In this document: one piece after another, positions 1-7,658 of the stretch
How the letters are laid out: each line of letters starts with the position of its first letter
How positions within the stretch are numbered: position 1 is the first letter of the stretch
From: Algoriphagus halophilus
GTDB lineage: Bacteria > Bacteroidota > Bacteroidia > Cytophagales > Cyclobacteriaceae
Direction: 5' to 3'
NCBI RefSeq assembly: GCF_900129785.1
Contig: NZ_FSRC01000001.1
Location: 186,001-250,000, forward strand
DNA: 64,000 nucleotides
Position numbers and translations under genes: made by a program
The notes under the pieces: generated by a model
The model's input: the letters and a program-made list of their open reading frames with translations, nothing else
What the model was told of the DNA's origin: nothing
Databases searched by the model: none

Positions 1-1
1 C

Positions 2-850
2 AGGGAATTGAATATGGTGATCGAACTGGCCATTTTCAAGGACCGAAAAGAAAAGGAACTTCAAAAACTCAACAATGAACTGGAGGAAAAAGTAAGGCAA
101 CGAACAGCGGATCTTCATGAGGCTAATAAGGAACTGACCAAAGCTTTAGAAAAAGAACGAGAAATCAATGAATTAAAATCCCGAATTGTGCTCAACGTTT
201 CCCACGGATTCAAAACACCTCTTACCTCCATATTGAGTTCAGCTCAGCTACTTCAGATCTACGCGGAAAAAGATCATCCTTTCAAACTGAAAATAAGTAA
301 GCATGCCTCCAAAATCGAAAACTCAGTAAGGGCATTGAATAATTTGCTGACAAGTGTCTTGTTCTTTGGGAAAGCAGATGCTGATAAGATGAAGTATAAA
401 CCAAAGAAGATGTTTTTAGGTGCTTTTGTCAAAGAAGTGCTGGATACCGTAAAAGCAGGGGTTGAAAATGGTGTTACTATTAAAACCACTCTTGGAGAAT
501 TGCCCAAAACCATTGTTTCCGATTATGATCTTTTATATCAGGTGTTTGAGAATTTATTGTCGAACTCTGTGAAGTATTCAAAAGATGGGCAAGTAGTGAA
601 TTTCTCCCTGAAATTTGAAGACAATCAATTGAAAGCATCCTTTACTGATCATGGTATTGGTATTCCTAAAAAGGAACAAGGTCAATTGTTTGACCGATTT
701 TTCAGAGCACATAATGTAGGAATAATAGAAGGTTCAGGTCTTGGACTGTCCATTGTCAAAAAATGTGTGGAGGTTTTAAAAGGAGAGATTACCTTTGAGA
801 GTGTTGAAAATAAGGGGACGACATTTTATGTGTCCATCCCCGTAGAATAA
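2..850 (+). CDS. sensor histidine kinase, C-terminal part (5' end outside window)
   Basis: The reading frame is open to the left edge, so this is the C-terminal 282 residues of a longer two-component sensor kinase. It starts inside what looks like the end of a PAS-type sensor segment, followed by a coiled-coil rich in Glu/Lys. The HisKA dimerisation helix follows, with the phospho-acceptor His in VSHGFKTPLTSI. The HATPase_c domain comes next: N box ENLLSNSVKYS, G1 box DHGIGIPKKEQGQLF, G2 box GSGLGLSIVKKC. It should autophosphorylate and pass phosphate to a response regulator that is not in the window. The H-box is odd: the usual acidic residue after the His is Gly (CAC GGA), and the following Arg is Lys. 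The stop lies one base before the next gene, suggesting co-transcription with the ABC exporter genes. Confidence 0.9.
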   Translation, partial: RELNMVIELAIFKDRKEKELQKLNNELEEKVRQRTADLHEANKELTKALEKEREINELKSRIVLNVSHGFKTPLTSILSSAQLLQIYAEKDHPFKLKISKHASKIENSVRALNNLLTSVLFFGKADADKMKYKPKKMFLGAFVKEVLDTVKAGVENGVTIKTTLGELPKTIVSDYDLLYQVFENLLSNSVKYSKDGQVVNFSLKFEDNQLKASFTDHGIGIPKKEQGQLFDRFFRAHNVGIIEGSGLGLSIVKKCVEVLKGEITFESVENKGTTFYVSIPVE

Positions 851-851
851 T

Positions 852-1484
852 ATGCTGCTAAGTTCAAAGAATTTATCCTTTACTTATTCAGGGCAAAAAA
901 CACTCTATTTTGAAGATATTCAGTTAAATGAAAAAGAGAGTTTATTGGTGCTGGGAAAATCGGGTAGTGGGAAGACTACCTTGCTCAATTTATTGGCCGG
1001 TTTAGCCAAGCCGGACCAAGGCCAGATTCAGATAGGGAATCAACCTTTTTCTGATTATACAGGCCAGAAACTGGATTTGTTTAGAGGGCAAAATATTGGA
1101 ATCGTATTTCAAAAACCTCATTTATTAGCACCACTTTCAGTGTTGGATAACCTTCGAATGGCTAATTTTTTTGGAAAGAAAAAGAATGAGAGGCTGGAGC
1201 AACTTTTAGAGGATTTAGGGCTTTCGCATAGAAAAAATGCCTCGGTGTTAACACTTAGTGAAGGAGAGGCTCAGCGGGTTTCCATCGCAAGAGCATTGGC
1301 GAATGAACCAAAATTGATCCTGGCTGATGAGCCCACCTCCAGTTTGGATGATGAAAACACAGAAAAGGTCATTCAATTACTGAAAGAGCAATCCAGTAAA
1401 ATTGGAGCTGCCATGATTATCGTGACCCATGATCAGCGGGTGAAAAATCATATTTCGAATTTTATGGAAGTAAAGGCCTCATGA
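852..1484 (+). CDS. ABC transporter ATP-binding protein, LolD/MacB type
   Basis: This is a 210-residue single-domain ABC ATPase. Visible motifs are Walker A GKSGSGKTT (about residues 35-43), Q-loop near VFQKPHLLAPL, signature LSEGEAQRVSIARAL, Walker B LILADEPTSSLD and switch His in VTHDQRV. The signature reads LSEGE where LSGGE is usual. Length and motifs fit the LolD/MacB/FtsE class, which works with FtsX-like permeases in mechanotransmission or lipoprotein and metal-linked export rather than classical import. It begins 1 bp after the kinase stop and overlaps the permease gene by 4 bp, so the two are surely translated together. Substrate is not deducible. Confidence 0.93.
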   Translation: MLLSSKNLSFTYSGQKTLYFEDIQLNEKESLLVLGKSGSGKTTLLNLLAGLAKPDQGQIQIGNQPFSDYTGQKLDLFRGQNIGIVFQKPHLLAPLSVLDNLRMANFFGKKKNERLEQLLEDLGLSHRKNASVLTLSEGEAQRVSIARALANEPKLILADEPTSSLDDENTEKVIQLLKEQSSKIGAAMIIVTHDQRVKNHISNFMEVKAS

Positions 1485-2722
1485 ATTTATTCAAGCTGAG
1501 TTGGAAATATTTGACTTTTAGACCTTTCTCCACCGGGTTGAATGTATTGTTGTTGGCCTTGGGGCTTGCCATTATTGCAGTTCTTTTACTGATGCAAGAT
1601 CAGTTGGAAAAGAAAATGAATCAAGATGCTGAAGGGATTGATTTAGTCGTGGGAGCAAAGGGAAGCCCATTGCAGCTTATACTTTCAAGCGTTTATCATA
1701 TCGACTTTCCTACAGGAAATATTTCTTTAAATGATGCTCAGTCTTTGACCAGAAACAGATTGGTGAAAAGTACCATTCCTTTGGCCCTGGGAGATAATTA
1801 CCAGGGATTTAGAATTGTAGGGACTAATTTGGATTATCTGGAACTTTATCAAGTGGATTTTGAAAGCGGGACCTCATGGACCCAGCCTTTTGAAGTCGTA
1901 ATTGGAGCAGAGGCAGCCTTGAAGCTTGGATTGGATACAGGGGATGAGTTTATGGGAAGTCATGGAATTAGCGAAGGAAGCCATGACCATGATGCTAATT
2001 ATTTCAAAGTTGTAGGCATTTTAAAGCCCAAAGGGAATGTGATTGATCGATTGATCTTGACCAGTATTGAATCAGTTTGGTATACACATGAAGAGGAAGT
2101 TGAGGCTGAAGATCATGAACCTATGCTTGATTCAGAGGTTACTTTGCATGGTCTTCCTAAGGCAGCAGGGGATGAAGGGAAAGAAATCACCTCCCTTCTG
2201 GTTCAATATCGAAACCCGATGGCAGCCATTCAGCTTCCCAGATTTGTGAATTCACGAACCAAGATGCAGGCAGCTTCTCCTACTTTTGAAATATCCAGGC
2301 TTTTTGAATTATTGGGAGTGGGAATCAGCATGCTTAAGGGATTAGCTTTTGTATTAATTGGGATTTCTGGCCTTGGGATTTTCATCGCTTTGTACAATTC
2401 CCTCAAAGAAAGAAAGTATGATTTGGCGATCTTAAGGGCCATTGGAGCCACACGTTTACAATTATTGCTTTTGATCTTTCTGGAAGGGTTTATCCTTACT
2501 TTTTTAGGAGCGGTGTTGGGGATTTTAATGGGGCATGGCTTCTTGGCTCTCCTGATTTCTCAAAATCAATCAGGCGTAATGGTAAGTATTCAGCCATGGA
2601 TTTTCTTAAAATCAGAACTTTGGATAGTAGCTTATGCGTTAATGGTGGGTATATTAGCCTCTGTCATTCCTGCAATTGCTGCTTATCAAACAAGTATTGC
2701 AAAGCAGCTTACAAAGGCTTAA
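1481..2722 (+). CDS. ABC transporter permease, FtsX/MacB family
   Basis: A 413-residue inner-membrane permease. It has one N-terminal transmembrane helix (about residues 17-40), a large periplasmic MacB_PCD-like domain that begins with GIDLVVGAKGSPLQLIL, and three C-terminal helices (about 285-310, 330-360, 380-405) with the FtsX motif YDLAILRAIGATRLQLL. The periplasmic part carries two His/acid-rich stretches, SEGSHDHDANY near residue 160 and THEEEVEAEDHEPM near residue 205, which could bind metal; that is inference. It overlaps the ATPase gene by 4 bp and is followed 33 bp later by a small exported protein of the same transcript. The set resembles the MacB-like exporter clusters that include a DUF3299-like protein. 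Confidence 0.92.
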   Translation: MNLFKLSWKYLTFRPFSTGLNVLLLALGLAIIAVLLLMQDQLEKKMNQDAEGIDLVVGAKGSPLQLILSSVYHIDFPTGNISLNDAQSLTRNRLVKSTIPLALGDNYQGFRIVGTNLDYLELYQVDFESGTSWTQPFEVVIGAEAALKLGLDTGDEFMGSHGISEGSHDHDANYFKVVGILKPKGNVIDRLILTSIESVWYTHEEEVEAEDHEPMLDSEVTLHGLPKAAGDEGKEITSLLVQYRNPMAAIQLPRFVNSRTKMQAASPTFEISRLFELLGVGISMLKGLAFVLIGISGLGIFIALYNSLKERKYDLAILRAIGATRLQLLLLIFLEGFILTFLGAVLGILMGHGFLALLISQNQSGVMVSIQPWIFLKSELWIVAYALMVGILASVIPAIAAYQTSIAKQLTKA

Positions 2723-2755
2723 TTAGCATAATAATTATTAATGAAGGGTAAAATG

Positions 2756-3193
2756 ATGAAGAAATTAGGGTTTGTTTTTGTAGGATTATTCTTGTGTTAT
2801 TCTGCGACTTCTTTTGCGCAGGAGAAAAATGTGTGGCGAAGTCTTTCCGAAGTTTCTTATAAGATAAGCGAAGATCAATTTGGAGAGCTTTATGTCCCTG
2901 TCTTTTCAGACGAGTCAAAAAAACTAGAGGGTACTGTAGTAGAAGCAGACGGATATATTATTCCTTTTGAAGGGATGTTTAAGCCGGAGCATATAATTTT
3001 ATCCAGTCTGCCATTGGCGGAATGTTTTTTCTGTGGCTCAGGAGGCCCTGAAACGGTGATGGAGGTGATGCTAACAGACCCAATTAAATACACTTCTAAA
3101 CGAGTAAAAGTAAGGGGGAAATTGGTTTTAAATGGGAATGACCCAGAAAAACTAATGTATATCTTGAAGGATGCTAAATTGATTTCGGAATAA
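2756..3193 (+). CDS. exported protein resembling DUF3299, partner of ABC exporter
   Basis: A small exported protein of 145 residues. A signal peptide runs to about residue 22 and ends SFAQ. The body has an EGTVVEADGYIIPFEG segment, then a two-cysteine motif LAECFFCGSGGPE, then a beta-rich segment VKVRGKLVLNG. This order (a 'keep/replace then polish' fold with a Cys pair) is like DUF3299, whose function is unknown and which often sits beside LolD/MacB-like ABC genes. I chose the third in-frame ATG (2756); the first at 2741 would add five residues. The gene ends at a strong hairpin terminator. Family assignment is tentative. Confidence 0.7.
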   Translation: MKKLGFVFVGLFLCYSATSFAQEKNVWRSLSEVSYKISEDQFGELYVPVFSDESKKLEGTVVEADGYIIPFEGMFKPEHIILSSLPLAECFFCGSGGPETVMEVMLTDPIKYTSKRVKVRGKLVLNGNDPEKLMYILKDAKLISE

Positions 3194-3196
3194 AAA

Positions 3197-3226
3197 ATGT
3201 CCCTCTTTAAAGGGACATCTCTTTTT
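3197..3226. terminator. bidirectional hairpin terminator
   Basis: A perfect 8-bp stem (ATGTCCCT / AGGGACAT) with a 6-base loop lies at 3197-3218, with an A-run on the left and a T-rich run on the right. It closes the ABC exporter operon on the plus strand and overlaps the last codons of the convergent aminotransferase gene. Confidence 0.85.
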
Positions 3227-4028
3227 CCAATATTCTGAACTTTTTCAATATATCCATTGATACTGGCCCAGGTTTTCCATTTCCAATGGTATGTTGATCA
3301 ATTTGGGTAACCGGTAATAAAACTTTGGTGGTACTCGTGATAAATGCTTCGTCCGCCTCAAGCGATTCAGCCAGTGTAACAGGTCTGATTTCTACCTTGT
3401 CTACTAACTGAAGGACATGTTTTCTGGTAATCCCGAGAAGAATATCCTTATCAGGTGTGATCACTGTGCCATTTTTGACAATGAAAAAATTACTTCTCGA
3501 GCTTTCACTCACATAGCCATTGTGATGGTACAAAACATCTTCTGCTCCTTCTTTTTTCCATCGCATACTATCCCAGACTGAAAGGGCATAGTTGGTGGTT
3601 TTGATGTCGGCAATAGGCCGGATGTAATTCAGGCTTAATAGTTTGATGCCTTTATTATATTTCTCTTCGCTTGGGAATATTAAGGATTCTGGGAAGATGA
3701 ACAGTTTTCCTTCTGCCGGAGAGAAATGGTTTTCAGAGATGCCGCCCGTTAGAAGCATTCTGAAACCTCCTTGCTCCATGTCGTTTTTGTCAGTCAGTTC
3801 TTTGATGATCTGCTTGAGTTCTTCTCTGGAATAAGAAAGAGGTAAAAATGTTTTTTCTGCCGAGCCGATAAATCGATCAAGGTAATGCTCTAAAAAAAGG
3901 GGAGTATAATTTACTGACCTAAAGAAATCAAAAATCCCATAGCCTCTGATTAATCCCAGGTCCATGGGATGAATTTGCGCCTTTGAGGAATCGATGATAT
4001 TGCCGTCAGCAAAGCAAAATGGTTTCAT
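3207..4028 (-). CDS. class IV aminotransferase (PLP-dependent)
   Basis: A 273-residue fold-type IV PLP enzyme of the branched-chain aminotransferase / D-amino-acid aminotransferase / aminodeoxychorismate lyase superfamily. It shows the N-terminal MDLGLIRGYGIFDFFR motif, the Schiff-base Lys in IKTTNYALSVWD (about K143), the conserved VSESSRSNFFIV cofactor-binding Glu region (about E175), ILLGITRKHVL and the C-terminal phosphate-binding EAFITSTTKVLLPV. The exact substrate cannot be read from these motifs; the length is closer to the 270-290 residue ADCL/D-AAT group than to BCAT (about 350). A promoter-like TAATTTTG lies 16 bases upstream of the start. Confidence 0.88.
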   Translation of the reverse strand: MKPFCFADGNIIDSSKAQIHPMDLGLIRGYGIFDFFRSVNYTPLFLEHYLDRFIGSAEKTFLPLSYSREELKQIIKELTDKNDMEQGGFRMLLTGGISENHFSPAEGKLFIFPESLIFPSEEKYNKGIKLLSLNYIRPIADIKTTNYALSVWDSMRWKKEGAEDVLYHHNGYVSESSRSNFFIVKNGTVITPDKDILLGITRKHVLQLVDKVEIRPVTLAESLEADEAFITSTTKVLLPVTQIDQHTIGNGKPGPVSMDILKKFRILEKEMSL

Positions 4029-4050
4029 GTGGATAGATTTTAAGGGTCTT

Positions 4051-4058
4051 CAAAATTA
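4051..4058 (-). promoter_or_regulatory. putative -10 element for aminotransferase gene
   Basis: On the minus strand the sequence is TAATTTTG, an exact fit to the TAnnTTTG element known for the main Bacteroidota sigma factor. It lies about 23 bp upstream of the ATG at 4028. No clear -33 TTTG is present at the expected distance. Confidence 0.4.
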
Positions 4059-4128
4059 CAGGATACTTTGATATATTTTTAACTTTTTAAAACCTCTTAA
4101 CTTTTTAGATTTAAAAAAGAATAAATAG

Positions 4129-4136
4129 TATCTTTG
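4129..4136 (+). promoter_or_regulatory. putative -10 element for lipoprotein gene
   Basis: TATCTTTG matches TAnnTTTG exactly and ends 20 bp before the ATG at 4157. The -33 region is T-rich (CTTTTTAG) without a clean TTTG. It is divergent from the aminotransferase promoter 70 bp away. Confidence 0.45.
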
Positions 4137-4156
4137 GTGTAGTAATTACCCTAATC

Positions 4157-4576
4157 ATGATTCGATATATTTCAATTTTAACTTTTGTATTATTAATAGT
4201 GCTTACTTCCTGTGGACCTAGCATCCAGGAGCAAAATTTGATGATGCGTGAAAAAATTATTGAGATTCATGATGAAGTAATGCCGATGATGGGCAGGTTA
4301 AAAAGTCTTGAGAAAAAGGCTAATCAGGAAATTGATCGATTGGAAGAAGAAAATCCAGATACCGCCCGAATTGAAGAATTGAAGGTATTAGCAGTGGACT
4401 TGAATGCAGCATACGATGGAATGTTTGATTGGATGCATCAATATGAGGCAACTGATGGAGATAGAACGCCAGAAGAGGTGAAGGTGTTTTTAGATGAACA
4501 ACTGATCAAGATTTCGGAAGTCAATGCTCAATTTAAAGAGGTGTTGACTAAAGCTGATGAAATGCTTCCCAGTTAA
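4157..4576 (+). CDS. small helical lipoprotein, function unknown
   Basis: A 139-residue predicted lipoprotein. The N-terminus has a hydrophobic segment and a lipobox ending LTSCGPS, so the mature protein would be anchored through about Cys19. The rest is almost entirely helical and charged: one long amphipathic stretch around EKKANQEIDRLEEENPDT and a second near the C-terminus, which suggests a coiled coil. It has its own promoter-like element. The stop overlaps by 4 bp the convergent cytochrome c gene. I do not recognise the family. Confidence 0.8.
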   Translation: MIRYISILTFVLLIVLTSCGPSIQEQNLMMREKIIEIHDEVMPMMGRLKSLEKKANQEIDRLEEENPDTARIEELKVLAVDLNAAYDGMFDWMHQYEATDGDRTPEEVKVFLDEQLIKISEVNAQFKEVLTKADEMLPS

Positions 4577-5019
4577 AATTCCGGCTTAGCTTTCAAATAT
4601 TTTTCTACATCAGATGAAGTGATCTTCCCCTCTTCTAATCCCCAGATATTATAGAGATAGGTGCTGATCTGAGAAATTTCCAATGGGGTCAACCTAGGAC
4701 TTGCTGGCATCTCTTGATTGTAAATTTTACCATTGACCGTAATTTCTCCTTTTTGTCCGTATTTCATGATCCATACACTTCTATGGATGCTTGCTTTGAA
4801 ATAATCGGAATCCTTAAGAGGAGGAATTAAATTTCCTAATCCCTCTCCATTACTCTGATGGCAGTTTCCACAATGATTTTCATACAGTGTTTTTCCTGCA
4901 ATCGCATATTTCATCACTTCTGGATCTGAAATTTTGGCTAGCGTATTTTCTTCATTGGATGATTTTGGAGCACAAGCAAAGAAGAAAACTGGAAGCATCA
5001 GGAAAATCAAACCTTTCAT
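4573..5019 (-). CDS. monohaem c-type cytochrome lipoprotein
   Basis: A 148-residue exported cytochrome c. A lipoprotein signal ends at FFACAPK. One haem-binding CGNCHQS (CxxCH) lies near residue 50, and a likely distal Met ligand in NQEMPASPRLT near residue 105, the order expected for class I cytochrome c. The gene overlaps the SCO1 gene upstream by 4 bp, so the two are translationally coupled. It probably carries electrons to or from a terminal oxidase or another periplasmic donor; no oxidase genes are in the window. Confidence 0.9.
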   Translation of the reverse strand: MKGLIFLMLPVFFFACAPKSSNEENTLAKISDPEVMKYAIAGKTLYENHCGNCHQSNGEGLGNLIPPLKDSDYFKASIHRSVWIMKYGQKGEITVNGKIYNQEMPASPRLTPLEISQISTYLYNIWGLEEGKITSSDVEKYLKAKPEF

Positions 5020-5669
5020 TCTCCTAGAATTTTTGGAATATCATTAATTAATTTGGTGACTTGGTCTTCTTTGGTTCCATCGTACACCCCTCTAATCCTA
5101 CCTTTTTGGTCGATGAGTAAAAACGCACCACTGTGTAAAAAGCCACCTGCTTCATTTTGGTCCTCCATGGCTGTAGTCAAGTAGCTGGTTTGTCCTATTT
5201 CAAAGATCTTTTCGGAATCTCCTGTCAAGAAATTCCAAGTGCTTGCATCTGGAATTCCCAATTTGACAGAATAGTCTTTCAAAACTTCCTGAGTATCGTG
5301 TCTTGGGTCAATAGAATGACTCAAAATTTTGAAGTTTGAGTGGTCTTTGTATTGGTCATAGACCCTTAACATCTCTTTTTTCATGATAGGGCAAATCGTA
5401 GGGCAAGTAGTAAAGAAAAAATCAGCCACATATACTTTGCCGTTGACATCCGAATTGGTAATTGTGTCACCGTCCTGATTTACAAATGCAAAGTCGGCTA
5501 TGGTATGATATACTGTGTCCTTCAGGATTTTTCCCTCGATTTCGATTTCATTGACATGGAAATTACCAAGGATTGGTAGTGGTCCTTCGTTTTCCACAGG
5601 TGCAGGATTGCATTGCCATAAACTGAAGGCAATGATGGTGAATAAAGGGATGCTAACTTTGAATTTCAT
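5016..5669 (-). CDS. SCO1/SenC family copper chaperone, thioredoxin fold
   Basis: A 217-residue membrane-anchored thioredoxin-fold protein of the SCO family, which delivers copper to, or reduces, the CuA site of cytochrome oxidase. The copper-binding CPTICP (CxxxC) is at about residue 85, and the conserved distal His is in GGFLHSGAF near residue 175; SHSIDPRHDT is also typical. I use the ATG at 5669, which puts a hydrophobic signal (VSIPLFTIIAFSLWQC) at the N-terminus. The earlier start at 5717 would overlap the neighbouring gene and add an unlikely charged leader. The gene runs in one operon with HemJ-like (upstream) and cytochrome c (downstream). Confidence 0.9.
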   Translation of the reverse strand: MKFKVSIPLFTIIAFSLWQCNPAPVENEGPLPILGNFHVNEIEIEGKILKDTVYHTIADFAFVNQDGDTITNSDVNGKVYVADFFFTTCPTICPIMKKEMLRVYDQYKDHSNFKILSHSIDPRHDTQEVLKDYSVKLGIPDASTWNFLTGDSEKIFEIGQTSYLTTAMEDQNEAGGFLHSGAFLLIDQKGRIRGVYDGTKEDQVTKLINDIPKILGE

Positions 5670-5673
5670 GGGA

Positions 5674-6213
5674 TCATGAATTTTTATTTCTGTATTTTTT
5701 ATAAATCCTGATGGCAATCATTAAGGTGATTCCAAGGCCTATCAAACCTAATAAACCCCAAACCATGCTGAGCAGATTTTTAAGAACAATGAGGAATACT
5801 ATTGCAAATAACAATAGGGTGGAGGCCTCATTCCATATCCTCAACTGAGTTGAGCTCCATCTAGTTCTACCAGCTTGTAATTCTTTGAATAATTTATGAC
5901 AACCAAAATGATAGCCATAGAGCAGAAGAACAAAAGCTAATTTGGCATGCATGAATCCCATTTCTAAATAACCCACTCGGTAACTTAGAACCCATGTTCC
6001 AAAGATTAACGTAAGAATGGCAGATGGCCAGGTAATAATGTACCAAAGTCTGGAAGCCATCAAGTCAAGCTGAGGCTTTAGAATGGCACGTTCCTGTTCC
6101 GGTCGCTCCATTGCTTCCGTCTGATAAATAAATAATCGAACGATGTAGAAAAGCCCTGCAAACCAGGTGACTACGAAAATGATGTGTAAAGCCTTTATGT
6201 ACTCGAATCCCAT
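5674..6213 (-). CDS. HemJ/CopD-like membrane protein
   Basis: A 179-residue membrane protein with about four or five transmembrane helices. The N-terminal KALHIIFVVTWFAGLFYIVR and the later MHAKLAFVLLLYGYHFGCH match the HemJ (UPF0093) family. HemJ oxidises protoporphyrinogen IX in haem synthesis and keeps a conserved His and Lys in these helices. In many Bacteroidota databases such proteins are simply called CopD family. Placement next to SCO1 and a cytochrome c fits a haem or copper role in respiration. The last residues (IYKKYRNKN) form a basic cytoplasmic tail. The gap to the SCO1 start is 4 bp. Confidence 0.75.
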   Translation of the reverse strand: MGFEYIKALHIIFVVTWFAGLFYIVRLFIYQTEAMERPEQERAILKPQLDLMASRLWYIITWPSAILTLIFGTWVLSYRVGYLEMGFMHAKLAFVLLLYGYHFGCHKLFKELQAGRTRWSSTQLRIWNEASTLLLFAIVFLIVLKNLLSMVWGLLGLIGLGITLMIAIRIYKKYRNKNS

Positions 6214-6267
6214 TGTCAGAATTTTCGGCTAAATTAAGGTCTAAACCTCGTAAACCCTCTTAAGTTC

Positions 6268-6675
6268 TTGAAAAGCTCAAAATTGATTTTCTATTTATTG
6301 ACTTTATTGGTCCTTGTCCTTGTTTTTTGGATAGGGATGGAAAGTCTGACTCAACCTGGATTGGAACAGTTTGAAGGAAAATATACTCCAATCTCCAATT
6401 ATCGAAATGAGAATAATACAGGGCCAGTTGTTCGGATTATTGCTGTGAAAGCCTTGGATACGGACCAGGAATGGATGAGGGCATTTGGGGATTTTCAACC
6501 GCACACCAAATATGGAAGGACCCTGGTGTTTTTTTTCTCTGAGGAAGTAAATCAGGAAATTAGTCTTTCTCCAACTCCTCCTTATTTTTCTTCAGGATTT
6601 ATCCCCTACCTCATTGCCACCTATGAAAAAGGACCCATGGGAGATGTGAAATTTATTGAAGGATATCCGGAATGA
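6268..6675 (+). CDS. membrane-anchored protein of unknown function
   Basis: A 135-residue protein with one N-terminal hydrophobic helix (LIFYLLTLLVLVLVFWIG) and a soluble remainder presumably outside the cytoplasm. The only start that keeps this helix is TTG at 6268; the first ATG (6337) would cut it off. Aromatic and Pro-rich strands such as YGRTLVFFFSEE suggest a beta-rich fold, but I do not recognise a family. It overlaps meaB by 4 bp, so it is probably co-translated with it. Confidence 0.65.
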   Translation: MKSSKLIFYLLTLLVLVLVFWIGMESLTQPGLEQFEGKYTPISNYRNENNTGPVVRIIAVKALDTDQEWMRAFGDFQPHTKYGRTLVFFFSEEVNQEISLSPTPPYFSSGFIPYLIATYEKGPMGDVKFIEGYPE

Positions 6676-7658
6676 AGAAAAGATTAAGCCTAGAAGCATT
6701 TAAATCTGGAATTCTAAAAGGAGATAGGGTGGTACTAAGCCGCGCCATCACTTTGGTGGAAAGTAGTCTGGAACAAGATGCAAGATTAGCTTCTCAGTTG
6801 GTCCAGGATATTTTACCGGCTACAGGAAAATCAATTCGTATTGGGATTACGGGGGTTCCAGGGGTAGGGAAAAGTACATTTATAGAATCCTTTGGAAATC
6901 TTTTATTGGAAAAAGGGAAGAAGCTTGCTGTTCTGGCTATTGACCCAAGTAGTCAAAAGAGTAAGGGAAGTATCCTTGGTGACAAAACCCGAATGAAAAA
7001 ATTGTCTTTGAATAAAAATGCCTTTATTCGACCCAGCCCTGCTGGAGATACCTTAGGAGGAGTGGCAGCTAAGACTAGGGAAGCCATGCTTTTATGTGAA
7101 GCAGCTGGATATGATGTGATTTTGGTGGAAACTGTGGGCGTAGGACAGTCAGAAACTTCCGTCAAAAATATGGTGGATTTCTTCCTATTGCTTGTCCTGG
7201 CAGGTGCAGGTGACGAGCTGCAGGGAATCAAAAAAGGAATTATGGAAATGGCTGATGGAATCGTAATCAATAAAGCAGATGGGGATAATTTAGTGTTGGC
7301 AAAAAAAGCTAAATCCACGTATCAAAATGCCTTGCATTTATTTCCTCTCAGTGAAAGTGGTTGGACACCTCCTGTTTCTATCGCATCTTCCATTACCAAT
7401 TTTGGATTGGATAAGATCTGGGACATGATTTCAAGTTATGAAGCGATTACTTTGGAATCTGGGTTTAAGGAGAAAAACAGGTCTGAACAACGGATGAAAT
7501 GGCTGGAAGAGAACCTTCAGTTTTTATTGATTCACAGATTTCTGGAGAGTCCTCAAATTCAAGCCAAACTTGCCTCGGAAAAAGTGAAAGTGCAATCCGG
7601 TGAAGTGAGCCCGCTTTCTTTGGCCAGAGAATTGATGGATTTATTTTTTAAAGATTAA
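6672..7658 (+). CDS. meaB: methylmalonyl-CoA mutase-associated GTPase MeaB
   Basis: A 328-residue G3E-type GTPase of the MeaB/ArgK family. Seen motifs are P-loop GITGVPGVGKSTFIES (about residues 58-73), base-2/switch region AIDPSSQKSKGSILGDKTRM, RPSPAGDTLGGVA, Walker B VILVETVGVGQSE and guanine-binding NKADGDN. MeaB is known to gate cobalamin loading and protect methylmalonyl-CoA mutase from inactivation. The mutase subunits lie 2.5 kb downstream, beyond a lipoprotein gene and the oppositely oriented dnaA. It shares its last base with the start codon of the next gene (TAATG). Confidence 0.95.
   Translation: MKKRLSLEAFKSGILKGDRVVLSRAITLVESSLEQDARLASQLVQDILPATGKSIRIGITGVPGVGKSTFIESFGNLLLEKGKKLAVLAIDPSSQKSKGSILGDKTRMKKLSLNKNAFIRPSPAGDTLGGVAAKTREAMLLCEAAGYDVILVETVGVGQSETSVKNMVDFFLLLVLAGAGDELQGIKKGIMEMADGIVINKADGDNLVLAKKAKSTYQNALHLFPLSESGWTPPVSIASSITNFGLDKIWDMISSYEAITLESGFKEKNRSEQRMKWLEENLQFLLIHRFLESPQIQAKLASEKVKVQSGEVSPLSLARELMDLFFKD

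Noticed and set aside
6953..7318. 121-codon frame opposite meaB
   Set aside because: Lies across the conserved GTPase core; not credible as a gene.
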